DNA of 64,000 nt from Streptomyces sp. PR69 (GTDB lineage: Bacteria; Actinomycetota; Actinomycetes; Streptomycetales; Streptomycetaceae), in the NCBI RefSeq assembly GCF_026420845.1, contig NZ_JAOWCB010000002.1, forward strand, positions 186,001 through 250,000. The letters run 5' to 3'. Below are positions 1 through 8,678 of the stretch, one piece after another. The position numbers and the translations under genes were made by a program. The first letter of the stretch is position 1. Every line of letters starts with the position of its first letter. The notes under the pieces were generated by a model. It worked only from the letters and a program-made list of their open reading frames with translations, searched no databases and was not told the DNA's origin.

Positions 1-34
1 CAGAGCTGCTCCCCGGGCGTGGAGGGTGAACCGG

Positions 35-1105
35 ATGGGTGTCGAGATCTGTGTGGAAGGGTTGACGAAATCCTTCGGCCACCAGGTCATCTGGCAGGAC
101 GTGTCGCTGACGCTGCCCGCCGGGGAGGTGTCCGTCATGCTCGGCCCCTCCGGCACGGGCAAGTCGGTGTTCCTCAAGACGCTCGTCGGTCTGCTGCGAC
201 CGGACCGCGGCAGCGTCACCATCGCCGGCCAGGACGTCACCAAGCTCCGCGAGCACGAGCTGTACGAGGTGCGCAAGCTGTTCGGCGTGCTGTTCCAGGA
301 CGGCGCGCTGTTCGGGTCGATGCATCTGTACGACAACATCGCCTTTCCGCTGCGCGAGCACACCCGCAAGCCGGAGAGCGAGATCCGACGGATCGTCCTG
401 GAGAAAATGGACATGGTCGGTCTGATCGGCGCCGAGGAGAAGCTCCCCGGCGAGATCTCCGGCGGTATGCGCAAACGGGCCGGACTGGCCCGGGCGCTGG
501 TGCTCGACCCGGAGATCATCCTCTTCGACGAGCCCGACTCGGGGCTCGATCCCGTACGCGTGGCCTATCTCAACCAGCTGATCGTGGATCTGAACGCGCA
601 GATCGACGCGACGTTTCTGATCGTCACGCACGACATCGCATCAGCCCGGCAGGTCCCGGACAACATCGGGCTGCTGTTCCGGCGGGAGCTGGTGATGTTC
701 GGGCCGCGGGAGCAGCTGCTGACCAGCGACGAGCCTGTCGTACGGCAGTTCCTCAACGGCAGGATGCAGGGGCCGATCGGCATGGCGGAGGAGAAGGACG
801 CCGCCCAGGTCGAGCAGGAGCTGGCGCAGCTCGGGGAGCGGGAGGGGCGGAACGCGAAGGGGGAGTCCGGTCCGAAGGCGGCCACGGCCACGGGCATGAC
901 GCCCCGCCTGCTGCCCAGTCCCGGCATCGCCCGCCCGCCCCGCTGGGAGGCGATCGCCAAACGCGAAGCGAAACCGGAGGACAAGGCGGAACCAGGGGAC
1001 AAGGCGAAACCGGAGGCCGAAGCGAAGCCGAAGGACGAAGCGGAACCGGCGCGTAAGGCGGACCAGCGCGAGGCTGAACCGCGCGAGGCGGTGACAGACC
1101 TATGA
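35..1105 (+). CDS. Mce transporter ATPase (MlaF/Mkl-like ABC ATP-binding protein)
   Basis: Cytoplasmic ABC ATPase expected to energise the YrbE/Mce lipid importer encoded directly downstream. Walker A GPSGTGKS is at residues 37-44, the signature ISGGMRKR near 141-148 (the variant typical of MlaF/Mkl) and Walker B ILFDEP near 161-167. The ATG at 35 is preferred over the in-frame GTG at 26 because GGAGG lies at 21-25. A TGA at 27-29 in another frame may be the end of an upstream gene. At about 356 residues it is longer than the usual 250-270: the last hundred residues are a Lys/Glu/Ala/Pro-rich low-complexity tail of unknown role. It overlaps the next gene by ATGA. Confidence 0.92.
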   Translation: MGVEICVEGLTKSFGHQVIWQDVSLTLPAGEVSVMLGPSGTGKSVFLKTLVGLLRPDRGSVTIAGQDVTKLREHELYEVRKLFGVLFQDGALFGSMHLYDNIAFPLREHTRKPESEIRRIVLEKMDMVGLIGAEEKLPGEISGGMRKRAGLARALVLDPEIILFDEPDSGLDPVRVAYLNQLIVDLNAQIDATFLIVTHDIASARQVPDNIGLLFRRELVMFGPREQLLTSDEPVVRQFLNGRMQGPIGMAEEKDAAQVEQELAQLGEREGRNAKGESGPKAATATGMTPRLLPSPGIARPPRWEAIAKREAKPEDKAEPGDKAKPEAEAKPKDEAEPARKADQREAEPREAVTDL

Positions 1106-1872
1106 GCCTGTCCCCCCTCGGCGCGCTCCGCCACTCCGGCAGCCTCTTCGCCATGGCCCTGGACGTCCTGCGGACGCTGCCGCGCCGCCCCTTCCAGATC
1201 CGGGAGTTCATCCAGCAGGCGTGGTTCATCGCCAGTGTGACCATCCTGCCCACGGCTCTGGTCTCCATCCCCTTCGGCGCCGTCATCGCCCTGCAGATCG
1301 GCAGTCTGACGCGGCAGCTCGGCGCCCAGTCGTTCGCCGGGGCGGCATCGGTGCTCGCCGTGCTGCGCGAGGCGTCGCCGATCGTCACCGCCCTGCTGAT
1401 CGCGGGCGCGGGAGGCACGGCGATCTGCGCCGATCTGGGCGCACGGAAGATCCGGGAGGAGATCGACGCCATGCAGGTGCTCGGCATCGATCCGATCCAC
1501 CGGCTGGTGGTGCCCCGGGTGCTGGCCACCATGCTGGTGGCGGTGCTGCTCAACGGCCTGGTCTCCGTCGTCGGGGTGGCCGGCGGCTATTTCTTCAACG
1601 TGATCATGCAGGACGGCACGCCCGGCGCGTATCTCGCTTCCTTCACCACGCTCGCCCAGCTGTCCGATCTCTGGGCGGCCGAGCTGAAGGCGCTGGTGTT
1701 CGGGGCGATCGCCGCGATCGTCGCCTCGTACAAGGGGCTGACCGCCAAGGGCGGCCCGAAGGGCGTCGGCGACGCCGTGAACCAGTCGGTGGTCATCACC
1801 TTCATGTTGCTGTTCGTGACGAACTTCGTGATGACCGCCGTCTACTTCCAAGTCGTTCCGCAGAGGGGATAG
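1102..1872 (+). CDS. yrbEA: YrbE/MlaE-family permease A of Mce transporter
   Basis: First of two paired integral-membrane permeases (256 aa) of the MlaE family, which form the inner-membrane channel through which Mce complexes move lipids or sterols. Several hydrophobic segments and the family core around residues 105-150 (EEIDAMQVLGIDP type motif, the coupling region that contacts the ATPase) are visible. The start ATG overlaps the stop of the ATPase gene, so the two are translationally coupled. The second permease follows after a 6 bp gap. Confidence 0.93.
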   Translation: MSLSPLGALRHSGSLFAMALDVLRTLPRRPFQIREFIQQAWFIASVTILPTALVSIPFGAVIALQIGSLTRQLGAQSFAGAASVLAVLREASPIVTALLIAGAGGTAICADLGARKIREEIDAMQVLGIDPIHRLVVPRVLATMLVAVLLNGLVSVVGVAGGYFFNVIMQDGTPGAYLASFTTLAQLSDLWAAELKALVFGAIAAIVASYKGLTAKGGPKGVGDAVNQSVVITFMLLFVTNFVMTAVYFQVVPQRG

Positions 1873-1878
1873 CAGGGG

Positions 1879-2727
1879 ATGGCTCTGACGGGACGTATGA
1901 CGGGGGTGACGCACCGGCTGCTCGGCCGGCCGCTGCGCGCGCTTGAGGAACTCGGCGTCCAGCTTGCCTTCTACGGGCGCTCGATCGCCTGGACCGGCCG
2001 CACCCTGCGCCGCTACAAGAAGGAGGTGCTGCGGCTGCTCGCCGAGGTGAGCTTTGGCCGGGGCGCGCTCGCGGTGGTCGGCGGCACGGTCGGCGTCATC
2101 GCGTTTCTGTCCTTCTTCACCGGCACCGAGGTGGGGCTCCAGGGATACGCGGCGCTCAACCAGCTCGGCACCTCCAACTTCGTGGCCTTCCTGTCCGCGT
2201 ACTTCAACACCCGGGAGATCGCCCCGCTGGTGGCCGGGCTCGCGCTGTCCGCGACGGTCGGCGCGGGCTTCACCGCCCAGCTCGGCGCGATGCGGATCAG
2301 CGAGGAGACCGACGCGCTGGAGGTGATGGGCGTCCCCTCACTGCCGTTCCTGGTCACCACCCGGATGATCGCGGGCTTTGTGGCGGTGATCCCGCTGTAT
2401 GTGATCGGGCTGCTGTCCTCGTACTTCGCCGCGCGGACCATCACGACCGGCTATTACGGCCAGTCCACCGGCACCTACGACCACTACTTCCAGCAGTATC
2501 TGCCGCCGGTCGACGTGCTGTGGTCCTTCGGCAAGGTGGTCGTCTTCGCCATCGTGATCATCCTGGTGCACTGCTACTACGGCTACTACGCGAGCGGCGG
2601 ACCGGCCGGCGTGGGCGTCGCGGTCGGCCGTGCCGTGCGGACGTCCATCGTCGCGATCAACATCCTCGACTTCTTTCTCAGCCTGGCGATCTGGGGCGCC
2701 AACACCACTGTCCGGATTGCGGGGTAG
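1879..2727 (+). CDS. yrbEB: YrbE/MlaE-family permease B of Mce transporter
   Basis: Second MlaE-type permease (282 aa), partner of the preceding YrbE protein. The conserved EETDALEVMGVPSLPFLV coupling segment lies near residues 140-157, followed by hydrophobic helices and a GGPAGVGVAVGRAVR segment near the C terminus, all typical of YrbE1B. It probably pairs with the first permease as a heterodimer. The next gene, mceA, starts 6 bp after the stop codon. Confidence 0.93.
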   Translation: MALTGRMTGVTHRLLGRPLRALEELGVQLAFYGRSIAWTGRTLRRYKKEVLRLLAEVSFGRGALAVVGGTVGVIAFLSFFTGTEVGLQGYAALNQLGTSNFVAFLSAYFNTREIAPLVAGLALSATVGAGFTAQLGAMRISEETDALEVMGVPSLPFLVTTRMIAGFVAVIPLYVIGLLSSYFAARTITTGYYGQSTGTYDHYFQQYLPPVDVLWSFGKVVVFAIVIILVHCYYGYYASGGPAGVGVAVGRAVRTSIVAINILDFFLSLAIWGANTTVRIAG

Positions 2728-2733
2728 GCACCT

Positions 2734-4104
2734 ATGACCAGACTTCCCAGGCCGGGGCGGACCGTGCGGCTGCGGCTGTACGGGGTCGTCTTCCTCGCCG
2801 TCATCGCCCTGCTGCTGTCGCTGACGGTCGCGGTCTACCAGCAGGTGTTCACCCCCGTCGTACGGATCACCCTGGAGGCCGGCACGCTCGGCAACCAGCT
2901 GGAGCCGCGCGCGGACGTCAAGCTGCGCGGGCTGCTCGTCGGCGAGGTGCGCGAGGTGCGCGCCGACGGGGAGAAGGCCACGCTCGGCATCGCGCTGAAG
3001 CCGGAGCACGTGCCGCTCATCCCGGCCGATGTGCACGCCCGGCTGCTGCCCAAGACGCTGTTCGGCGAGAAGTACGTCGACCTGGTCATCCCGGAGAGGC
3101 CGGGGTCGAAGGCGTCGCAGGGGTCGCAAGGGTCGCAGGGGTCGCAGGGGAAGTCCGCGTCAGCACAATCCGCGCCGGGCACATCGCCGGGGAGATCCGC
3201 GGTCCGGCACATCCGGGCCGGGGACGTCATCACCCAGGACCGCACGACGGTCGGCATGGAGATCCAGCAGCTGATGAACGATCTGCTGCCGCTGCTGCGC
3301 ACGGTCCAGCCGGGCAAGCTGAACGCCACCCTGTCCGCGTTCGCCACCGCCCTGGAGGGGCGGGGCGACGCGATCGGCGGCAACCTCGTCCGCCTTGAGG
3401 ACTATCTGCACCGGCTCAACCCGCATATGCCCTCCCTCCAGGAGGACATCTCGCGCTTCGCCGATGTCGCCGAGGTGTACCGCGACGCCGCACCCGACCT
3501 GCTGCGCATCCTGCGCAACACCCTCACCACCAGCGCGACGCTGGTCGAGCAGGAGGACCGGCTCGCCGCGCTGCTCACCTCGACCGCGACCGCGGCCGGA
3601 ACCGCGGAAACCCTGCTCGACGAGAACGCGGAACGGCTGATCACCCTGGGCCGGGTCTCCCGTCCCACGCTGGCGCTGTTCGCCCGCTACTCGCCCCAGT
3701 ACCCATGTCTGCTGGCGGGTCTCGTACGGCAGGAAGCAGCGTCCGAACAGGCTTTCAGGGGCGGAAAGATGCGGATCACCCTGGAAGTCGTCCATCCGCG
3801 AGCCCCCTACCGACCCGGCGAGGAACCGCGCTATGCCGAGCGTTCAGGACCGAATTGCAGAGGACTGCCCCATCCGCACGTGCCCGCGCCGCCTGCCAAG
3901 CTCGACGACGGCACCCGGCGGACGGGTTCGGGCGGCGGCGGCCCTCACGGCCCCGGCCTCGCGGTGTCCGGCACCCCGGCCGAGCAGCACGCCGTCGCCT
4001 CGCTCGTGGCCCCGGTCATGGGCGTGCCCGCCGACGAGGTGCCCGCGGTCACCACGCTGCTGTTCGGCCCGATGGCGCGCGGGACGGCGGTGAGCGTCGC
4101 ATGA
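2734..4104 (+). CDS. mceA: MCE-family protein, first of six (MceA)
   Basis: Mce substrate-binding protein of 456 aa with one N-terminal membrane anchor (about residues 10-35) and an extracytoplasmic MlaD/MCE domain (about 40-170, including the LRGLLVGEVREV strand pair). A helical region, which in the family builds the lipid tunnel, follows. An insertion of repeated SQG triplets (about residues 127-150), encoded by near-perfect 9 bp repeats, interrupts the MCE domain just before its last strand. The C-terminal third is Pro/Gly-rich. The gene overlaps mceB by ATGA. Confidence 0.92.
   Translation: MTRLPRPGRTVRLRLYGVVFLAVIALLLSLTVAVYQQVFTPVVRITLEAGTLGNQLEPRADVKLRGLLVGEVREVRADGEKATLGIALKPEHVPLIPADVHARLLPKTLFGEKYVDLVIPERPGSKASQGSQGSQGSQGKSASAQSAPGTSPGRSAVRHIRAGDVITQDRTTVGMEIQQLMNDLLPLLRTVQPGKLNATLSAFATALEGRGDAIGGNLVRLEDYLHRLNPHMPSLQEDISRFADVAEVYRDAAPDLLRILRNTLTTSATLVEQEDRLAALLTSTATAAGTAETLLDENAERLITLGRVSRPTLALFARYSPQYPCLLAGLVRQEAASEQAFRGGKMRITLEVVHPRAPYRPGEEPRYAERSGPNCRGLPHPHVPAPPAKLDDGTRRTGSGGGGPHGPGLAVSGTPAEQHAVASLVAPVMGVPADEVPAVTTLLFGPMARGTAVSVA
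3109..3151. repeat. 9-bp tandem repeat inside mceA
   Basis: About four copies of a 9 bp unit close to GTCGCAGGG are arranged in tandem and in frame, encoding SQG-type triplets within the MCE domain. They keep the reading frame, so copy-number change would lengthen or shorten a surface loop. Confidence 0.75.
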
Positions 4105-5153
4105 GCCGTACGAGCACCAGAACCGCCGCGCCCCAGCTGGTCAAGCTGAGCGTCTTCGCCGTGGTGACCGTGGCCGCGACCGCCGTGCTCGCCGCGACCA
4201 TCGTCAACTTCTCCCTTGCGGCCAAGGATTCGTACACCGCCGTCTTCAGCGACGTCACCAGCCTGGAGGAGGGGGACGACATCAGAATCGCCGGGGTCAG
4301 GGTCGGCGAGGTGGAGGACATCAGGACGGTTGAGGACAAGGCCGAGGACCGGGAACTGGCCGAGGTCACCTTCACCGTCCGGCGCGACCGGCCGCTGCAC
4401 GCCGGCACCCGTGCCGTCATCCGCTACCGCAGCCTGATCGGCCAGCGCTATATCGCGCTGACGGAAGGCCCCGGGGGCGACGAACGGCTGCGCCCCGGCG
4501 GCCGTATCCCGCTCTCCCGCACCGAGCCGGCGCTCGACCTCAACGCCCTGCTGAACGGCTTCAAGCCGCTGTTCGCCGCGCTCAGCCCCCAGGACATGAA
4601 CCAGCTCGCCACCGAGATCGTCAAAACCCTCCAGGGCGAGGGCGGCACGGTGCGCAGTCTGCTCGCGCACACCGCGTCGCTCACCGCCACACTCGCCGAA
4701 CGCGACCAGCTGATCGGCTCGGTGATCGACAATCTCAACGCGGTGCTCAGCACGGTGGACAAGCGAAGCGCCCGCTTCTCGCAGCTGATCGCCCAGCTGC
4801 AGCGGCTGATCTCGGGGCTCGCGGCCGACCGCAAGCCCATCGGGGAGTCCCTCGGCGACATCAACGGGCTCGCGGAGGCCGCCTCCGGGCTCCTCAAGGA
4901 CGCCCGGCCGCCGCTGAAGAACGACATCGCCGAGCTGTCCCGGCTCACCGGGACCCTGAACGACCACGAGAAGACCGTGGAGGGCGTGCTGAAACGACTG
5001 CCCGGCAAGCTGAACAAGCTGACCGGCACGGCGTCGTACGGCTCCTGGTTCAACTTCTATCTCTGCGACTTCGACGGCCGGATCGTGCTGCCGGGAACGG
5101 ACGAGGTCATCACTCCTGAACTCCATGTGGACCGGGCGAGGTGTGCCGGTTGA
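4101..5153 (+). CDS. mceB: MCE-family protein, second of six (MceB)
   Basis: About 350 aa. The reading frame is open far upstream, but the ATG at 4101 overlaps the mceA stop as ATGA and is followed by a typical N-terminal anchor (residues 13-38), so this start is chosen. The MCE domain spans about residues 40-130 with the DIRIAGVRVGEVEDI signature. A long, mostly helical region follows and ends with a conserved SWFNFYLCDFDG segment seen in actinobacterial MceB proteins. Predicted to form part of the hetero-hexameric Mce needle. Confidence 0.92.
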   Translation: MSRTSTRTAAPQLVKLSVFAVVTVAATAVLAATIVNFSLAAKDSYTAVFSDVTSLEEGDDIRIAGVRVGEVEDIRTVEDKAEDRELAEVTFTVRRDRPLHAGTRAVIRYRSLIGQRYIALTEGPGGDERLRPGGRIPLSRTEPALDLNALLNGFKPLFAALSPQDMNQLATEIVKTLQGEGGTVRSLLAHTASLTATLAERDQLIGSVIDNLNAVLSTVDKRSARFSQLIAQLQRLISGLAADRKPIGESLGDINGLAEAASGLLKDARPPLKNDIAELSRLTGTLNDHEKTVEGVLKRLPGKLNKLTGTASYGSWFNFYLCDFDGRIVLPGTDEVITPELHVDRARCAG

Positions 5154-6136
5154 TCCCCTTCCGAGACCGCAACCCCGTCGTGATCGGCGCCGCCGGGCTC
5201 ACCGCCGTCACGCTGCTGATCACGGCCGCGTTCCATGTCGAGAGCCTGCCGCTGATCGGCGGCGGGCAGACCTACAGCGCCGCCTTCTCCGAGGCCGGCG
5301 GGCTCAAGCCCGGCGACGAGGTGCGGATCGCCGGCGTCAAGGTCGGCAAGGTCGACGGAGTCGGCCTGGACGGCGGCCATGTCAAGGTGACCTTCCGGAT
5401 CGACGACGAGGACCGGAAGCTGGGGTCCCGCACCGGGGCGTCGATCCGCGTCAAGACGATCCTGGGCGCGAAGTATCTGGCGCTTCAGCCCAAGGGCGAG
5501 GGGCGGCTGAAGCCGGGCGGCGAGATACCGCTGAAGCGCACCGTGCCGGCGTATGACGTGGTGGAGGCGTTCAGCGACCTCACTGTGACGACCGAGCAGA
5601 TCGACAAGGAGCGGCTGGCCGCCGCGCTGGACACGCTCTCCACGACCTTCGAGGACGCGCCCGACGAGGTGAAGGCCTCCATCCAGGGCCTGTCGAAGCT
5701 CTCCCGCACCGTGGCCTCCCGCGACGAAGCCCTGCGGACGCTCCTCGACCACGCCGACGGCGTCACCGGCGTGCTCGCCGAGCGGCGCAAGGAGTTCAGC
5801 AGGCTGGTCAGGGACGGCGACAAGCTGCTGGCGGAGATCCACGCCAGGCGCGAGGCCATTCACGCGCTGCTCAAGAGCTCGGTCGCGCTCAGCGTTCAGC
5901 TCTCCGGGCTCGTCAAGGACAACCGCCAGGCGATCGGGCCCGCGCTGAAACGGCTGAACACCGTGGTGCGGATGCTGGAGCGCAACCAGGCCAGTCTCGA
6001 CCGCAGCGTCAGGCTGCTCGCGCCGTACGCCCGGGTCTTCACCAACACCCTGGGCAACGGACGCTGGTTCGACAGCTATATCCAGAACATGGTCGCCCCC
6101 ACGCCGGTGGTCCCGCGAACGGGAGACTCCCGATGA
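5141..6136 (+). CDS. mceC: MCE-family protein, third of six (MceC)
   Basis: Membrane-anchored Mce protein of 331 aa: anchor about residues 15-35, MCE domain about 40-125 (EVRIAGVKVGKVDGV), then a helical tail ending in RWFDSYIQNM, a feature of the B/C/D group. The GTG at 5141 overlaps mceB by 13 bp. A TTG at 5150 is an alternative start that would give a TTGA overlap. The ORF overlaps mceD by ATGA. Confidence 0.9.
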   Translation: MCRLIPFRDRNPVVIGAAGLTAVTLLITAAFHVESLPLIGGGQTYSAAFSEAGGLKPGDEVRIAGVKVGKVDGVGLDGGHVKVTFRIDDEDRKLGSRTGASIRVKTILGAKYLALQPKGEGRLKPGGEIPLKRTVPAYDVVEAFSDLTVTTEQIDKERLAAALDTLSTTFEDAPDEVKASIQGLSKLSRTVASRDEALRTLLDHADGVTGVLAERRKEFSRLVRDGDKLLAEIHARREAIHALLKSSVALSVQLSGLVKDNRQAIGPALKRLNTVVRMLERNQASLDRSVRLLAPYARVFTNTLGNGRWFDSYIQNMVAPTPVVPRTGDSR

Positions 6137-7287
6137 AGCTTCCACAGCTCACGTTCACGCGACGCCTGCGCATCGGGCTCGCCGTCGCCCTCGCGGTCTG
6201 CGTCGCGGCCCTCGGCGTCGTATGGCTGCTGCCGCAGTCGCAGGCGGTCACGGTGACCGCGTACTTCCCCCGTACGGTCGGCATCTATCCGGGCTCCGAT
6301 GTGCGGGTGCTCGGCGTGCGGATCGGCGAGGTCAAGGAGATCACGCCGGAGGGCGACCGGGTGCGGGTCGAGCTGGAGTACGCGGCCGAACACAAGGTGC
6401 CGCCGGACGCGCGCGCGGCCATCGTCAACTCCTCCGTCGTCAGCGACCGCTATGTGCAGCTGCTGCCCGTCCACCGCGGCGGTCCTGCGATGCGCAGCGG
6501 CGACGTCATCCCGCTGGACCGCACGGCCGTGCCGGTCGAGCTGGACCGGGTCTTCGACGGACTCCGCACCACGGCGGACGCGCTGGGGCCGCGGGGCGCC
6601 AACGAGGACGGCGCGCTGTCCCGGCTGCTGGCCGTCAGCGCGGACAACCTCCAGGGCCAGGGGGATCAGCTGCACCAGACGGTCAAGGACCTCTCCCAGG
6701 CCGTCACCACGCTCGCCGACGGACGGCAGGACCTGTTCGGGACTGTGCGCAACCTCCAGCTGTTCACCGCCACGCTGGCGGCCGATGACACTCATGTCCG
6801 GTCGTTCAACGACAACCTGGCCAAGGTGGCAGAGCAGCTGGCCGGGGAGCGCAAGGACCTCGCCGCCGCCATCTCCCATCTGGCGGCCGCGCTCGCCGAT
6901 GTGTCGGAGTTCGTGAAACAGAACAAGAAGGACCTGACCGCCGATGTGAAGGGTCTGAGCAAGGTGACCCGCGTCCTGGTCAGCCAGCGGGCCGCACTTG
7001 AGGAGTTCCTCGATGTCGCACCCGCCGGGCTGTCCAATCTGCAGAACGCCTACAACCCTTCCGCCGGGACGCTGGACACCCGGAGCAACCCGGACGAGCC
7101 GCAGGACCCGGCGTCGCTGCTGTGCTCCCTGCTCAAGACGGCCGGTGAGACGGGCGGGGACGGCGGCGGCGACTGCGCGGACCTGAGGGAGCTGTTCGAC
7201 TCGCTGCCGGCGCTGCCCGCGTCATCGGCGGGACAGGGCGCGACCGACAAGACGCTCGGCGGGATCCTGGAGGGCCACGGCGCATGA
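6133..7287 (+). CDS. mceD: MCE-family protein, fourth of six (MceD)
   Basis: 384 aa Mce protein with an N-terminal transmembrane anchor (about residues 12-35), MCE domain (about 37-125, with DVRVLGVRIGEVKEI) and a long coiled or helical region with repeated heptad-like Leu/Val spacing to about residue 300. The tail contains two cysteines (LLCSLL and DCADL) that could form a disulfide outside the membrane. Start and stop overlap the neighbours by ATGA, so expression follows the operon. Confidence 0.92.
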   Translation: MKLPQLTFTRRLRIGLAVALAVCVAALGVVWLLPQSQAVTVTAYFPRTVGIYPGSDVRVLGVRIGEVKEITPEGDRVRVELEYAAEHKVPPDARAAIVNSSVVSDRYVQLLPVHRGGPAMRSGDVIPLDRTAVPVELDRVFDGLRTTADALGPRGANEDGALSRLLAVSADNLQGQGDQLHQTVKDLSQAVTTLADGRQDLFGTVRNLQLFTATLAADDTHVRSFNDNLAKVAEQLAGERKDLAAAISHLAAALADVSEFVKQNKKDLTADVKGLSKVTRVLVSQRAALEEFLDVAPAGLSNLQNAYNPSAGTLDTRSNPDEPQDPASLLCSLLKTAGETGGDGGGDCADLRELFDSLPALPASSAGQGATDKTLGGILEGHGA

Positions 7288-8678
7288 AGGCACGGCGTAC
7301 GAAAACACGGCGCACGACGGTCCTGTGGGCCGCCGCCAGTTCACTGCTGCTGACCGGCTGCGAGTTCCACGGCCTGCACGATGTGCCGCTGCCCGGCGGC
7401 GCGGCGGCGGACGGCCGCAGCCACCGGGTCACGGTCGAGTTCCGCGATGTCCTCGATCTCGTCCCGCAGTCCACGGTGAAGGTCAACAACGTCACCGTCG
7501 GGGCCGTCGAGAAGGTGGAGCTGGACGGCTGGCACGCACGCGTACGGCTGCGGATCTCCGATTCGGTCCGGCTGCCGGCCAATGCGCTCGCCGAGATCCG
7601 GCAGACCAGCATGCTCGGTGAGAAGTATGTGGCGCTGTCGCCGCCGCCTGAGGGCGGCGGGGCGGAGCCGGTCGGCCGGCTGTCCGACGGCGACCGGATT
7701 CCGCTCGCCCGCAGCGGGCGCGACCCCGAGATCGAGGAGGTCCTCTCCGCGCTGTCGGCGCTGCTCAACGGCGGCGGAGTGGCCCAGCTCAAGACGATAA
7801 CGACGGAGCTGAACAAGGCGCTCGACGGCCGCGAGGACCGGGTCAAGTCCCTGCTCTTTGAGCTGAAGACCTTCCTCGGCGGCCTGGACGCCCAGAAGAA
7901 GGAGATCGTCCGCGCGCTGGAGGGCATCGACAAGCTGTCCGCCACGCTCGCCAAGGAGAAGAAGACGATCGGGCAGGCTGTCACGGCCATGCCGCCCGCG
8001 CTCAAGGTGCTCGCCGACCAGCGCCCCAAGCTCACCGCCATGCTCCGGTCCCTGTCGGAGCTGGGCGTCACGGGCACCAGGGTGGTCAACGCGTCCCGGG
8101 ACGATGTGATCGCCAATCTGCGGGCGCTCCAGCCGATCCTGAAGCAGCTCAACAAGGCGGGCGCGGATCTCCCCAACGCCCTGGAGCTGCTGACGACCTA
8201 TCCGTTCCCGCGGAACGTGGTGGACGCGATCAAGGGCGACTACGTCAATCTCAAGGTCACCGCCGATCTGGACCTGCGCAGCCTCTACGGCAATCTGGCC
8301 GGGGACGGCGGGGCGCCGCCGCAGCCCGGCGACCCGGCCGCGCCCGCCCCCGAACTGCCCGAGGTCCCTGGGGGCCCTGAGCTGCCTGAGCTGCCCGGTC
8401 TGCCCACCGTGCCCGGCCTGCCCGAGTCCCCCGAGCTGCCGCAGGCCCCGCAGCCGCCGGGCACGCCGGACGGGCCGACCGCCCCGGACCTGCCCGGCGG
8501 CGAGGGAGACGGAGCCGGTGGCGGAGAGGGCGACGGAGACGCCGGCCTGACCTGTCTGCCGCTCTGCCCCTCGGCCCACCGCGCCTCGTACCAGAGCACA
8601 TACGCCGCCGACGGCGGCTATCCGCCGGGCGTCGACGCCGCCCTCGCCGGGCTGCTGCTGAAGGGACTGCTGCCGTGA
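7284..8678 (+). CDS. mceE: MCE-family lipoprotein (MceE, LprK-like)
   Basis: 464 aa. Twin-Arg-rich N terminus, hydrophobic core and lipobox LLTGC with the acylated Cys at residue 26, as expected for the single lipoprotein of the six (MceE/LprK). The MCE domain covers about residues 45-140 (STVKVNNVTVGAVEKV), followed by a helical region. Residues about 340-420 are Pro/Glu/Leu-rich repeats of the PELPELPGLP kind, likely an extended spacer. The C terminus retains a CLPLCPS cysteine pair. It overlaps mceF by GTGA. Confidence 0.92.
   Translation: MKARRTKTRRTTVLWAAASSLLLTGCEFHGLHDVPLPGGAAADGRSHRVTVEFRDVLDLVPQSTVKVNNVTVGAVEKVELDGWHARVRLRISDSVRLPANALAEIRQTSMLGEKYVALSPPPEGGGAEPVGRLSDGDRIPLARSGRDPEIEEVLSALSALLNGGGVAQLKTITTELNKALDGREDRVKSLLFELKTFLGGLDAQKKEIVRALEGIDKLSATLAKEKKTIGQAVTAMPPALKVLADQRPKLTAMLRSLSELGVTGTRVVNASRDDVIANLRALQPILKQLNKAGADLPNALELLTTYPFPRNVVDAIKGDYVNLKVTADLDLRSLYGNLAGDGGAPPQPGDPAAPAPELPEVPGGPELPELPGLPTVPGLPESPELPQAPQPPGTPDGPTAPDLPGGEGDGAGGGEGDGDAGLTCLPLCPSAHRASYQSTYAADGGYPPGVDAALAGLLLKGLLP

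Noticed and set aside
565..1914. Long open frame on the minus strand opposite the ATPase and permease genes
   Set aside because: Very high GC creates long antisense frames. The plus-strand genes have family motifs, overlaps and ribosome-binding sites; this frame does not.
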